Source: Ilumatobacteraceae bacterium (GTDB taxonomy: Bacteria > Actinomycetota > Acidimicrobiia > Acidimicrobiales > Ilumatobacteraceae). From it: a DNA stretch of 36,081 nt. The notes under the pieces were generated by a model. It ran no database searches. It worked only from the letters and a program-made list of their open reading frames with translations, and was not told the origin of the DNA. Shown here piece after piece: positions 29,088 through 36,081 of the stretch; the first letter of the stretch is position 1, and every line of letters starts with the position of its first letter. The stretch is from contig JALQUZ010000011.1 of the NCBI GenBank assembly GCA_023263695.1, forward strand, positions 2,708 through 38,788. The letters run 5' to 3'. Both the position numbers and the translations under genes were made by a program.

Positions 29088-30307
29088 GATGTTGCTCCAG
29101 TTATCGGGCGGCGACGCCAGTTGGCAGGCAGTGTGCGGTCGAGTACGTCGTCAACTGTGATTGCGCCAAGGAGGCGATTGTTTGCGTCGCAAACAGCAAC
29201 AGCAAGCAAGTTGTACGAAGCAAGACGCTCTGCTACTTCGCGCTCGGTCATGGTTGGACTAATGGTTGCTTCCATTTCTACACACTGACCAAGCGTTAAC
29301 TGTGGCGATTCGCGAAGCAATCGTTGGAAATGCACGACACCCAAATACGTACCGGTTGGCGGGTAGTGCGGCGCATGCGCAACAAACACCTGCGCAGCAA
29401 TTGAAACCAAAATTTCCGGTTCACGAATTCGTGCAAGCGCATCGGCAACCGTTGCGTCAGGTGACATCACGATGACGTCTGGTGTCATCAACGAACCGGC
29501 AGTGCCTTCTGCATACGACAACAACTGACGCATAGTTTCGGCGTCGTCGTCATCCATGGCTTCAAGAACACGGCTGCGTTGTTCGCCAGGCATTTGCGCG
29601 AGCAAGTCGGCCAAGTCGTCGAATTCCATTTCCTCGAACACGTTGGTCAAACGCTCCATGTCGAGCCCTTCAATCAGGCGCAACTGTTCGTCTTCTGGCA
29701 ACTCCTCAAGAACGTCGGCCAAGCGCTCGTCGTCCATTGCTGCAGCAACAAGTCGACGTTGCTCAAGAGGAAGTGCGCGAATAACAGCAGCGACGTCGCT
29801 TGGGTGCATGTCACGCAAACGCGCAGCTTCGGCAGCAAGTGCTGTTTGTGGCGCAAACATGTGTGCAATGTGTTCCCAATCAACAAGGCGATAACTCGGA
29901 CGCGGGTTTAGCAAACTGCGCTTCGCAAGCCGCACCTTGGTGATGTGCCAACCAGGACTGCGCCCCGATTGAAATGCGAGCGCCACGTCGCTGACAGTTT
30001 CGTCACCAATTTTTTGATCCAAAATTTCACGGCCAAGCAAACGCTCGCCGTCGCGTGCTCGAAATGGGTTCAGGTCTACATCCCACGACTTCAGGCGGGC
30101 GCCCGAATTGTCGAGTGAGGCAATTCGGCTGGCACTCACAAAAATGCTGCGGCGTTGGCTGGTGGCAACAAAGCCCAACACACGAGGGGCCTCGGTGGCG
30201 CGGCCAGAGACCACCACAATGTCATCGATCTTGCCGATGGGGGCTCCGCCAGTGTCGAGAAGAGGCAGGCGCATGACCCGAAATGCGTAAATGAGTTCGC
30301 CGACCAT
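29084..30307 (-). CDS. Cytoplasmic MgtE-N/CBS protein with a PRC-like N-terminal region
   Basis: Has the regulatory part of the MgtE magnesium channel but no membrane part. Residues about 1-165 include one or two PRC-barrel-like units (LPLLDTGGAPIGKIDDIVVV and LLGREILDQKIGDETV). The MgtE N domain then follows (LRDMHPSDVAAVIRALPLEQ, LEELPEDEQLRLIEGLD, EEMEFDDLADLLAQMP) and a pair of CBS domains (TAGSLMTPDVIVMSPDATVADAL; LGQCVEMEATISPTM, LLGAITVDDVLDR). I start at ATG 30307, where the PRC-like alignment begins; ATG 30331 is the longer choice. It probably senses Mg2+ or a nucleotide and may control its DUF1003 partner. Confidence 0.82.
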   Translation of the reverse strand: MVGELIYAFRVMRLPLLDTGGAPIGKIDDIVVVSGRATEAPRVLGFVATSQRRSIFVSASRIASLDNSGARLKSWDVDLNPFRARDGERLLGREILDQKIGDETVSDVALAFQSGRSPGWHITKVRLAKRSLLNPRPSYRLVDWEHIAHMFAPQTALAAEAARLRDMHPSDVAAVIRALPLEQRRLVAAAMDDERLADVLEELPEDEQLRLIEGLDMERLTNVFEEMEFDDLADLLAQMPGEQRSRVLEAMDDDDAETMRQLLSYAEGTAGSLMTPDVIVMSPDATVADALARIREPEILVSIAAQVFVAHAPHYPPTGTYLGVVHFQRLLRESPQLTLGQCVEMEATISPTMTEREVAERLASYNLLAVAVCDANNRLLGAITVDDVLDRTLPANWRRRPITGATS

Positions 30308-30408
30308 GTACCGAAGGCTACCTGCGACCATTTGGCGAAGCCCGTGATTTAGCCATGGCCGTTTGGAGTGTTGGCCAATTCAACCGCTACCCTTAGAGAC
30401 CGCCGTAC

Positions 30409-30485
30409 GGGGACGTAGCTCAGTTGGCTAGAGCATCTGCTTTGCAAGCAGAGGGTCGTGGGTTCGAGTCCCATCGTCTCCACCA
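30409..30485 (+). tRNA. tRNA-Ala (TGC)
   Basis: Acceptor GGGGACG (30409-30415) pairs with CGTCTCC (30475-30481) with one G-U pair; D arm GCTCAGTTGGCTAGAGC; anticodon stem TCTGC/GCAGA around TTTGCAA, anticodon TGC; T arm with GGGTTCGAGTCC. Discriminator A is followed by an encoded CCA (30483-30485), unlike the tRNA-Ile in this window. Confidence 0.97.
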
Positions 30486-30593
30486 GTGAAAGAGTGCCAA
30501 TGAGGAAATTGGCCTGCCCGTGGGGCAAACTAAAGACGCAGCTACGGAAAACTCCGTCGCATTGAGCGTTCACCCGTGAGGAGAAATCACGTC
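30486..30593 (+). promoter_or_regulatory. Structured 5' leader of the thiolase gene
   Basis: Four hairpins follow one another in 108 nt: GCCAAT/ATTGGC (30496-30513, loop GAGGAA), TGCCC/GGGCA (30515-30527), ACGGA/TCCGT (30544-30557, loop AAAC) and CGTGA/TCACG (30575-30591). The last encloses the Shine-Dalgarno GGAG in its loop. The single-stranded link between the second and third reads GGGGCAAAC then GACGCAGC, reminiscent of the core of the c-di-GMP-I riboswitch but lacking its P2 stem. No promoter is obvious after tRNA-Ala, so it may be transcribed with the tRNA. A riboswitch or attenuator is possible but not proven. Confidence 0.4.
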
Positions 30594-31760
30594 ATGACTA
30601 CCGCAGTAATTGTTGATGCAATTCGCAGCCCACTTGGTCGCCGTAATGGCAAGTTGAAGAACTGGCACCCTGTAGATCTCGCTTCCGAAATCATGCAACA
30701 ACTTGTTCAGCGCAACGATCTCGATCCAGCGCTGATTGATGACGTTGTCATGGGTTGCGTGATGCAAGTTGGTGAGCAGAGCCTCAACGTTGCGCGTAAC
30801 GCAGTACTCGCCGCAGGTTGGCCAGACACGGTTCCAGGAACCACGATCGACCGCCAGTGTGGTTCAAGCCAGCAAGCTGCACACTTCGCTGCACAAGGTG
30901 TTATCGCCGGTGCATACGACATTGTTGTTGCCAATGGAGTTGAAGTGATGTCACGTGTTCCAATGGGAGCTTCGGTTGCTGATCGCAACTTTGGTTTCCC
31001 TTTCGGTCCACGCGTGCAAGCACGTTACGAATCAGTGGGTGGACTTGTTGGTCAAGGCATATCGGCAGAAATGATTGCTGAAAAGTGGAACATCAGCCGC
31101 GATGAACTCGATGCATTTGGTGTTCGTTCACAGGAGTATGCAGCACGCGCAACGCGCGAAGGTCGCTTCCAAAACGAAATCATTCCGGTGCAAGACGCCG
31201 AAGGCAACATGATGAGCCAAGACGAAGGCCTTCGTGAAACGACCATGGAATCACTTGGAAAATTGAAGCCATCATTCCGTCCAGTTGAAGAAGGTGGCCG
31301 CGTTACCGCAGGTAATTCATCGCAAATCACTGACGGTTCTGCAGCATTGCTCATCATGAGCGAAGAAAAGGCAAAGCAACTTGGCTTGAAGCCACGTGCA
31401 CGCTTCGTACAGTTTGCAATGGCCGCCGAAGATCCGCGTTATATGTTGACCGCACCAATTCCTGCAACAAAGAAAGTGTTGGAGCGTGCAGGACTCACGA
31501 TGGACGACATTGACCTCGTTGAAATCAACGAAGCGTTTGCGTCAGTCGTTTTGGCATGGGAAAAAGAATTGCACCCAGACATGAGCAAAGTAAACGTGAA
31601 TGGTGGAGCAATTGCACTCGGTCACCCACTTGGTGCATCGGGTGCTCGCCTCATGACCACATTGTTGAACGAACTTGAGCGCACCGGTGGTCGTTACGGT
31701 TTGCAAACCATGTGCGAAGGCGGCGGCATGGCCAATGCCACCATCATCGAACGTCTCTAA
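30594..31760 (+). CDS. Thiolase (acetyl-CoA C-acyltransferase)
   Basis: Cleaves 3-ketoacyl-CoA or condenses two acyl-CoAs. The nucleophilic Cys89 is in TTIDRQCGSSQQA, GVEVMSRVPMG follows, and the C-terminal active-site residues are in NVNGGAIALGHPLGASGARL and CEGGGMANATI. Length 388 aa is standard. ATG 30594 has GAGGAG 9 nt upstream. The IDRQCGSSQQA sequence places it in the acetyl-CoA acyltransferase branch rather than SCP2-type. Fatty-acid breakdown or acetoacetyl-CoA synthesis cannot be separated, since no other beta-oxidation gene is in the window. Confidence 0.93.
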   Translation: MTTAVIVDAIRSPLGRRNGKLKNWHPVDLASEIMQQLVQRNDLDPALIDDVVMGCVMQVGEQSLNVARNAVLAAGWPDTVPGTTIDRQCGSSQQAAHFAAQGVIAGAYDIVVANGVEVMSRVPMGASVADRNFGFPFGPRVQARYESVGGLVGQGISAEMIAEKWNISRDELDAFGVRSQEYAARATREGRFQNEIIPVQDAEGNMMSQDEGLRETTMESLGKLKPSFRPVEEGGRVTAGNSSQITDGSAALLIMSEEKAKQLGLKPRARFVQFAMAAEDPRYMLTAPIPATKKVLERAGLTMDDIDLVEINEAFASVVLAWEKELHPDMSKVNVNGGAIALGHPLGASGARLMTTLLNELERTGGRYGLQTMCEGGGMANATIIERL

Positions 31761-31774
31761 ACAGGGTTACGTTC

Positions 31775-32032
31775 ATGTTCGGGACCGTCATTTGGTTCCT
31801 TGTCGGTGTGTTGATGCTGATGATTATTTGGCGCACCGGAATTGGCATGTTGCGCAGCATGACTTCGCCGTTGCCTGCGCCGCCTCCGGCAGGTGAAATG
31901 CGCAGAATTAATGTGCGTTATCGCTGTGGAGTATGCGGGGTGGAGTTACGCATGGTGATGGCGCCAGATGAGGACCCACCGCCACCGCGGCACTGCTTAG
32001 AAGATATGGACCTGGTTGCCCCTGTTGAATGA
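31775..32032 (+). CDS. Small membrane-anchored zinc-ribbon protein
   Basis: An 85-residue protein. The first 30 residues form a membrane helix (TVIWFLVGVLMLMIIW), then a Pro-rich spacer (PLPAPPPAG), then a cytoplasmic-looking zinc ribbon: YRCGVCGVELRMVM and, after PDEDPPPPR, HCLEDMDLV. The CxxC plus His-Cys pattern may hold one zinc. ATG 31775 has AGGG about 7 nt upstream and lies 14 nt after the thiolase stop, so it is probably on the same transcript. I do not recognise a characterised relative. Confidence 0.7.
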   Translation: MFGTVIWFLVGVLMLMIIWRTGIGMLRSMTSPLPAPPPAGEMRRINVRYRCGVCGVELRMVMAPDEDPPPPRHCLEDMDLVAPVE

Positions 32033-32035
32033 GGG

Positions 32036-32380
32036 CTAGTGATATTTGGTAGCAGTAAACAAGCCACCAAGCACACAGGCAAGGCCACCAAAGAGGTACC
32101 AATTGCTGCGGCCGCCCGGTACCAAGCCAAGGTAGTAAAACAAAATAACGAGTGCGCCAAGACCAAGTAGCACGAACATCAGCACAGGAACCCATGGTGG
32201 GCTCACACGTACTTGTCGAGCGATTGGCGGGGTGTATCGCGAGGACGCCTCAGCAACGGTGTTGCCGTGCATCGACTTTGGGTCTGCGTGATCAAGACGA
32301 TGTGTCTCGTGCAGGCGATGATGTGGTTGCGTTCCCTTTGGAGTGGTGCGTCCGCCGGTACGTCGTTTGTTTGGCGCCAT
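32036..32380 (-). CDS. crgA: Cell division protein CrgA
   Basis: Small two-helix membrane protein that, in Mycobacterium and Streptomyces, joins FtsZ, FtsI and other division proteins at the septum. The C-terminal half matches: SPPWVPVLMFVLLGLGALVI (helix 1), LGLVPGGRSNWYLFGG and LACVLGGLFTATKYH (helix 2). The first 55 residues are basic and His-rich, variable as usual. ATG 32380 is chosen because a longer frame from 32401 lacks support. Length is 114 aa. In Mycobacterium crgA also lies next to trpG/pabA and pknB. Confidence 0.88.
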   Translation of the reverse strand: MAPNKRRTGGRTTPKGTQPHHRLHETHRLDHADPKSMHGNTVAEASSRYTPPIARQVRVSPPWVPVLMFVLLGLGALVILFYYLGLVPGGRSNWYLFGGLACVLGGLFTATKYH

Positions 32381-32389
32381 GAGACTTTC

Positions 32390-32395
32390 AGTGTA
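32390..32395 (-). promoter_or_regulatory. Possible -10 element of crgA
   Basis: The minus strand reads TACACT, matching TANNNT, about 10 bp before the crgA ATG. Initiation would leave almost no leader, so leaderless translation is possible. There is no convincing -35. Confidence 0.25.
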
Positions 32396-32444
32396 GATCA
32401 AAAATGAGGTTTCACTCGGGCCATTGTTCTGGCAGGCTTACTGC

Positions 32445-33032
32445 GTGGCGCGCATACTGGTAATCGACAACTTCGACAGTTTTGTGTACAACCTTGTGCA
32501 GTATGTAGGTGAACTTGGCGCAGAACCTGTAGTTATTCGCAATAACGAAATGTCGGTTCACGAAGCTGCCGCATTGCAACCAGATGGCGTGTTGTTGTCG
32601 CCTGGACCTGGTCGTCCAGAAGATGCAGGAATATTGTGCGATGCCATTCGTGAATTTGCAGGCAAGATTCCTGTGTTTGGGGTGTGTCTTGGTCATCAAG
32701 CAATTGGTCAGGTGTATGGCGGAAATGTAGTGCGCGCACCCGAGTTGTTGCACGGAAAAACTTCGCCGATTCATCACTTCAACGACGGAGTGTTTGCTGG
32801 TTTGCCAAACCCGATGCCAGCAACCAGGTATCACTCATTAATTATCGAACGCGAAACCTTGCCAGAAGTTCTGAATGTGACTGCGCAAACCGATTCAGGA
32901 ATGATCATGGGAGTGCGCCACCGCGAACTCGATGTTGAGGGAGTGCAGTTTCACCCAGAAAGCATTCTCACCACTTCTGGCCACGACATGATTGGCAACT
33001 TCATGCAACGCGTTGCGGCGTTTGCTCGCTAA
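32445..33032 (+). CDS. pabA: Anthranilate/aminodeoxychorismate synthase glutamine amidotransferase
   Basis: Class I glutaminase subunit that supplies ammonia for anthranilate (TrpG) or 4-amino-4-deoxychorismate (PabA). The catalytic Cys81 is in [13 protein letters not shown], and the His-Glu pair in [10 protein letters not shown] near residue 172. [17 protein letters not shown] is the usual N terminus, and [11 protein letters not shown] is the oxyanion strand. GTG 32445 starts the conserved part; a longer in-frame start at 32424 adds MFWQAYC. Length 195 aa. The symbol could equally be trpG; no chorismate-binding partner is in the window. Confidence 0.92.
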   Translation: MARILVIDNFDSFVYNLVQYVGELGAEPVVIRNNEMSVHEAAALQPDGVLLSPGPGRPEDAGILCDAIREFAGKIPVFGVCLGHQAIGQVYGGNVVRAPELLHGKTSPIHHFNDGVFAGLPNPMPATRYHSLIIERETLPEVLNVTAQTDSGMIMGVRHRELDVEGVQFHPESILTTSGHDMIGNFMQRVAAFAR

Positions 33033-34906
33033 TTTGATAACGCGCGACCCACAATCAACATCACTTTCGATCCAGGGTTTACTTGCGTGTTGGGTTGCAA
33101 GCTTTGTGAAATAACCAAGCCATCGTTTTCATCTCCGGCTGGAACGTTTTGATAGCGAACTTCCCACACCAACCCTGCTGCATTCAGGGCTGATTTAGCA
33201 TTGGCTTCGGATTGCCCTGCAACATCGGGAACTGTTGACTGATTTCCACCACCAGAAATAACGAGCGTGACGTTACTGCCAGCAGCAACTGTTGTTCCAA
33301 TTGCAGGGTCGGTGCGAATGACACGCCCTTTGGCAACAGTGGAACTGGTTTCTTCGGCAAGAGTGACGTTTAATAAGAACGGCGCTCCAACCAATACTTG
33401 TTGTGCAGCCTCTGATGTTTGGCCTTCAACGTTGGGAATGGCAACCTCGGGTCCGCCTTTGGAAACTACTACTCGAATTGCGGTTCCCGCCGGAAGCATC
33501 ACGGTTGCGGAGGGGTCTTGTGAAATGATTTGTCCAGCAGGCGTGGTGGGATCAACGCGTTCTTCAACAATCTCAATGGTTAGGCCAACTGCAGCGGCTT
33601 CACTCACTGCAGCGTCATACAACAGTCCTTGAATTGGCGGCACCATAATCGTTCCGGTTCGTGGTGCAAACGTGAGGGTCACAGAGTCACCTGCGTGAAA
33701 GGTCGCCCCAGCAGCGGGGCTTTGGTCGTACACCACGCCTGGTGCAACGCCGTCTTTAGGTAGTTCATTGAGAACCACCGTTACACCAAGTGCAGCAAGC
33801 TGTTCCTGTGCTGCATCTATAGACATATTCACAACAGATGGAAGTGTCGCATCGTTACCGCCACCGATGAAGCGAACAGCAAACACGATTATGGCCAGTA
33901 ACGCAATTGCGAGTACTGCACCACCAAAGACCATGGTTGCTGGCTTTTTTGCATCAACAATCTCGAGACTGTCTTCGTATGGCGGCAACACCACAACAGG
34001 AATTTCAGCAGTATCCGACAGATTTGTAGTGGTTGCAGTACCTCTGGCTTCGGCAAGGGCAAGTGTTTCTGCGCCATCAAGAATGCGGCGCACGTCCTCA
34101 CGCACCAGCATGGCGTTTTCGTAGCGACGCTGCTCATTCTTCGCCATACATTTGGCAACAACAGATTCGAATCCTCGTGGCAAATCAACAATCAATTCTC
34201 GCAGCGGTTGCGGAAAATTATGTACATGTTGATATGCGATGGCTACCGCCGACTCACCAACAAATGGTGGTCGACCCGCAACCAGTTCGTACATCATGAC
34301 GCCAAGTGAATAAATATCGCTGCGCGGGTCCGGCTGCGCGCCTTGTGCTTGTTCGGGAGACAAATATGTTGCCGTACCCATTACTGAACCTATTTCGGTG
34401 AGTGCTTCATCGACATTTGCTCCCAGTGCTCGAGCAATGCCGAAGTCAGCAACTTTTACTTGACCACCAAGACCAATCAGAATATTTCCAGGCTTAATGT
34501 CACGGTGAATAACCCCGTTTTCGTGAGCAAAACTGAGTGCTGCGGCAACTTCAGAAATGACATCACAAGCATGTGTTGGCGAAAGTGACCCGCGTTCTTT
34601 CAACAGTGTCGCAAGGGTTTTCCCTTCCACATATTCCATGGCGATGAAATAGGTGGCGTTTACTTTGCCCCAGTCGTACACCGCGACAATATTTGGGTGG
34701 GTGAGTGCAGCAGCAGATTGAGCTTCGCGGCGAAATCGCTCAACAAAATTGGGGTCAATTGCGTACTCAGGAAACAATACCTTTAGCGCTACAGGACGGT
34801 CGAGAAGAATGTCGCGGGCAAGAAATACCTCGGCCATGCCACCTCGACCAATGCTGCGTTCAACGCGGTATCGGTCGTTGACTAACGGAACATTTTCATT
34901 AGTCAT
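33029..34906 (-). CDS. pknB: Ser/Thr protein kinase PknB with four PASTA domains
   Basis: Membrane kinase that senses muropeptides or lipid II and controls cell-wall growth. The kinase domain (about 12-275) is complete: IGRGGMAEV glycine loop, Lys42 in [12 protein letters not shown] at 134-141, [12 protein letters not shown] and SDIYSLG. A juxtamembrane linker leads to a helix at about 330-352 ([19 protein letters not shown]). Four outer PASTA repeats follow, beginning [27 protein letters not shown] and VPDVAGQSE. Length 625 aa matches mycobacterial PknB. The ATG at 34906 overlaps the pstP stop by 8 nt; its own stop overlaps the convergent pabA by 4 nt. Confidence 0.97.
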   Translation of the reverse strand: MTNENVPLVNDRYRVERSIGRGGMAEVFLARDILLDRPVALKVLFPEYAIDPNFVERFRREAQSAAALTHPNIVAVYDWGKVNATYFIAMEYVEGKTLATLLKERGSLSPTHACDVISEVAAALSFAHENGVIHRDIKPGNILIGLGGQVKVADFGIARALGANVDEALTEIGSVMGTATYLSPEQAQGAQPDPRSDIYSLGVMMYELVAGRPPFVGESAVAIAYQHVHNFPQPLRELIVDLPRGFESVVAKCMAKNEQRRYENAMLVREDVRRILDGAETLALAEARGTATTTNLSDTAEIPVVVLPPYEDSLEIVDAKKPATMVFGGAVLAIALLAIIVFAVRFIGGGNDATLPSVVNMSIDAAQEQLAALGVTVVLNELPKDGVAPGVVYDQSPAAGATFHAGDSVTLTFAPRTGTIMVPPIQGLLYDAAVSEAAAVGLTIEIVEERVDPTTPAGQIISQDPSATVMLPAGTAIRVVVSKGGPEVAIPNVEGQTSEAAQQVLVGAPFLLNVTLAEETSSTVAKGRVIRTDPAIGTTVAAGSNVTLVISGGGNQSTVPDVAGQSEANAKSALNAAGLVWEVRYQNVPAGDENDGLVISQSLQPNTQVNPGSKVMLIVGRALSN

Positions 34907-36017
34907 TGAGTGCCGACACTTCTTTTAGTGCAGCGATGTAGCGCTGAGCATCAAGGATTGTTGTGAACCGAGAATGATTATCTACTTGGCGCTGCAATGC
35001 AGGAATGAGGTCGCTGCGCACGAGATCGGAGCACAGTTCTCTAGTTGGCATAAACCACAACACTCGACTGCTTGAGCCGTGATCAATGCACACCGAAGAA
35101 CTCGGGGAAGAATTTTCGAATGTGAGAAAGTAACCCGATCTGGCGTTTCGGCCTGTGATCACCAATGAAACGAGTAAGACGAAGGCAACTCCAACACCAA
35201 TCACCCATTTCTTCTTAGATCCTGACAAGTGTTTTTCTACAACTGGTTCACCAATAAATGATTGTGGCGCATGTTCAACAACATCACCAACCGCATCAAC
35301 CACCACCACGGTGATGTTGTCTCGGCCACCGTTTCGCTTAGCAAGCGCAACAAGAGAGTCAGCTATAACTTGTGGCTCACGTTGTTGCGCAGCGAGCGCT
35401 GCAATGTCGGCTGTTGGCACTTCGTCAACAAGTCCATCGCTGCATAAGACAAAACGATCTCCTGAGAAAACCGGAAGCAACCACGAGTCAACGGAAACTC
35501 TGTCATCAATGCCGAGTGCACGAGTCACAATGTTGCGGCGCGGGTGAACCCGGGCTTCTTCTTCGGAAATAAGCCCCTCGGTCACTAATTCCTGTACGTA
35601 TGAATGGTCAACGCTCAGTTGGCGAAAAGTTCCGGCGCGCCATAAATAGATTCGTGAATCGCCAACATTGGCTAGGGCAACCTGCGGTGATTCCGTGACT
35701 TCACTGTGTGAATGCACCATCGCCAGTGCGCAAATTGTGGTTCCCATGCCACGACGTTCGGTGCTTTCAGCAGCCGATTCGTGAATGATGCGATTGATTG
35801 CCGTTATTGCATCAACAAACCACTCTGGCGTCAGTGTTTGATCAACCGCACGCTCAAGAAGCAGTGTGGTGGCCAGTGCCGATGCGACTTCACCTGCGTT
35901 ATGTCCTCCCATGCCGTCGGCAACAGCAAAGAGGTATTCAGATGCCACATATGCGTCTTCGTTTTGAGGTCGAACATTTCCCGTATCGGTTGCAACACCA
36001 TGCTTGAGGAACATCAT
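34899..36017 (-). CDS. pstP: PP2C-type Ser/Thr phosphatase PstP
   Basis: Removes phosphates placed by PknB and related kinases. The PP2C metal-site motifs are visible: GNVRPQNEDAY, VADGMGGHNAGEVAS, LANVGDSRIY, LCSDGLVDEV and GGRDNITVVVVD. The catalytic domain covers about 1-240, then a linker, one membrane helix (about 273-291, WVIGVGVAFVLLVSLVITG) and an outer domain of about 80 residues with two cysteines. ATG 36017 or 36014 starts the gene after GGGG. It overlaps pknB, so phosphatase and kinase are made from one transcript. Confidence 0.96.
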   Translation of the reverse strand: MMFLKHGVATDTGNVRPQNEDAYVASEYLFAVADGMGGHNAGEVASALATTLLLERAVDQTLTPEWFVDAITAINRIIHESAAESTERRGMGTTICALAMVHSHSEVTESPQVALANVGDSRIYLWRAGTFRQLSVDHSYVQELVTEGLISEEEARVHPRRNIVTRALGIDDRVSVDSWLLPVFSGDRFVLCSDGLVDEVPTADIAALAAQQREPQVIADSLVALAKRNGGRDNITVVVVDAVGDVVEHAPQSFIGEPVVEKHLSGSKKKWVIGVGVAFVLLVSLVITGRNARSGYFLTFENSSPSSSVCIDHGSSSRVLWFMPTRELCSDLVRSDLIPALQRQVDNHSRFTTILDAQRYIAALKEVSALND

Positions 36018-36045
36018 GCGGTTACCCCAGTTGGTAGGTGAATAA

Positions 36046-36081
36046 TCACTCGAAATGAATGTTTACTGCGCCAAAGGCAAT
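36046..36081 (-). CDS. C-terminal end of a probable FHA-domain protein (partial)
   Basis: The last 11 codons read IAFGAVNIHFE and stop at 36046-36048. FGxVxIxF resembles the final strand of an FHA domain. FhaB precedes pstP in Mycobacterium, which fits the position. Only this fragment is visible, so the call rests mainly on context. Confidence 0.4.
   Translation of the reverse strand: MAFGAVNIHFE

Noticed and set aside
29556-29911. Two overlapping plus-strand frames opposite the MgtE-N gene
   Set aside because: Serine- and arginine-rich shadow frames with no initiation signals.
1-36081. CRISPR array, insertion sequence or prophage
   Set aside because: No spaced direct repeats, transposase, integrase or phage structural gene was seen; gene order is conserved housekeeping.

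Overview
The window looks like the replication-origin region of an actinobacterium (Actinomycetota). The gene order rplI-rpsR-ssb-rpsF, cca-DUF6049, trxB-trxA-cwlM-like, parB-parA-rsmG-khpB-yidC-yidD-rnpA-rpmH, dnaA-dnaN-recF-DUF721-gyrB-gyrA-DUF3566-tRNA-Ile, then crgA, trpG/pabA, pknB and pstP closely follows the oriC neighbourhood known from Mycobacterium and relatives. The base composition is near 50% GC and gaps are short. Several canonical members are absent from their usual slots: murJ between DUF6049 and the kinase, and rodA/pbpA/pknA between pstP and pknB. This suits a streamlined, early-branching lineage such as planktonic Acidimicrobiia, but that placement is inference. I see no insertion sequences, prophage or CRISPR.

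Layout. Positions 1-3763 are minus-strand: the rpsF-ssb-rpsR-rplI operon with a likely S6:S18-binding leader, then a DUF5318 zinc protein and the CCA-adding enzyme. Positions 3824-10999 are plus-strand: a secreted/anchored DUF6049 protein, DegV, a membrane Ser/Thr kinase with an external domain, a small membrane protein, thioredoxin reductase, thioredoxin and a CwlM-like pseudo-amidase. A regular array of three DnaA boxes lies at 11003-11035. Positions 11084-16074 are minus-strand: parB, parA, two parS sites, rsmG, khpB, yidC, yidD, rnpA and rpmH. dnaA starts at 16362, and the dnaA-dnaN gap (17799-18046) has DnaA-like boxes and an AT-rich segment, making it the best conventional oriC candidate. 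dnaN, recF, DUF721 (DciA-like), gyrB and gyrA follow, then a TadE-like protein, DUF3566, tRNA-Ile and a 54-residue ORF.

Positions 26328-32032 are accessory-like housekeeping: a Rossmann protein, a Fur-family regulator, an alpha/beta hydrolase, a DUF1003 plus MgtE-N/CBS pair on the minus strand, tRNA-Ala, a structured leader, a thiolase and a small zinc-ribbon membrane protein. The right end (32036-36081) is a cell-division and envelope-signalling block: crgA, trpG/pabA, pknB with four PASTA repeats, pstP and the last codons of a probable FHA protein.

How the genes fit together. Origin firing (DnaA, DnaN, RecF, DciA, gyrase) and origin segregation (ParA/ParB/parS) sit beside the membrane insertion and RNA module (YidC, YidD, RnpA, L34, KhpB). 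Envelope control is split between the two sides: a second, apparently active kinase and a CwlM-like pseudoenzyme on the left, and PknB/PstP/CrgA on the right. I did not find a wholly new system. The most interesting departures are the kinase that stands where the MurJ-pseudokinase fusion is in Mycobacterium, the CwlM-like protein that has lost every zinc ligand and whose coding begins before any canonical start, the 12-bp-periodic DnaA array, the trxB-trxA palindrome and the structured leader of the thiolase gene.
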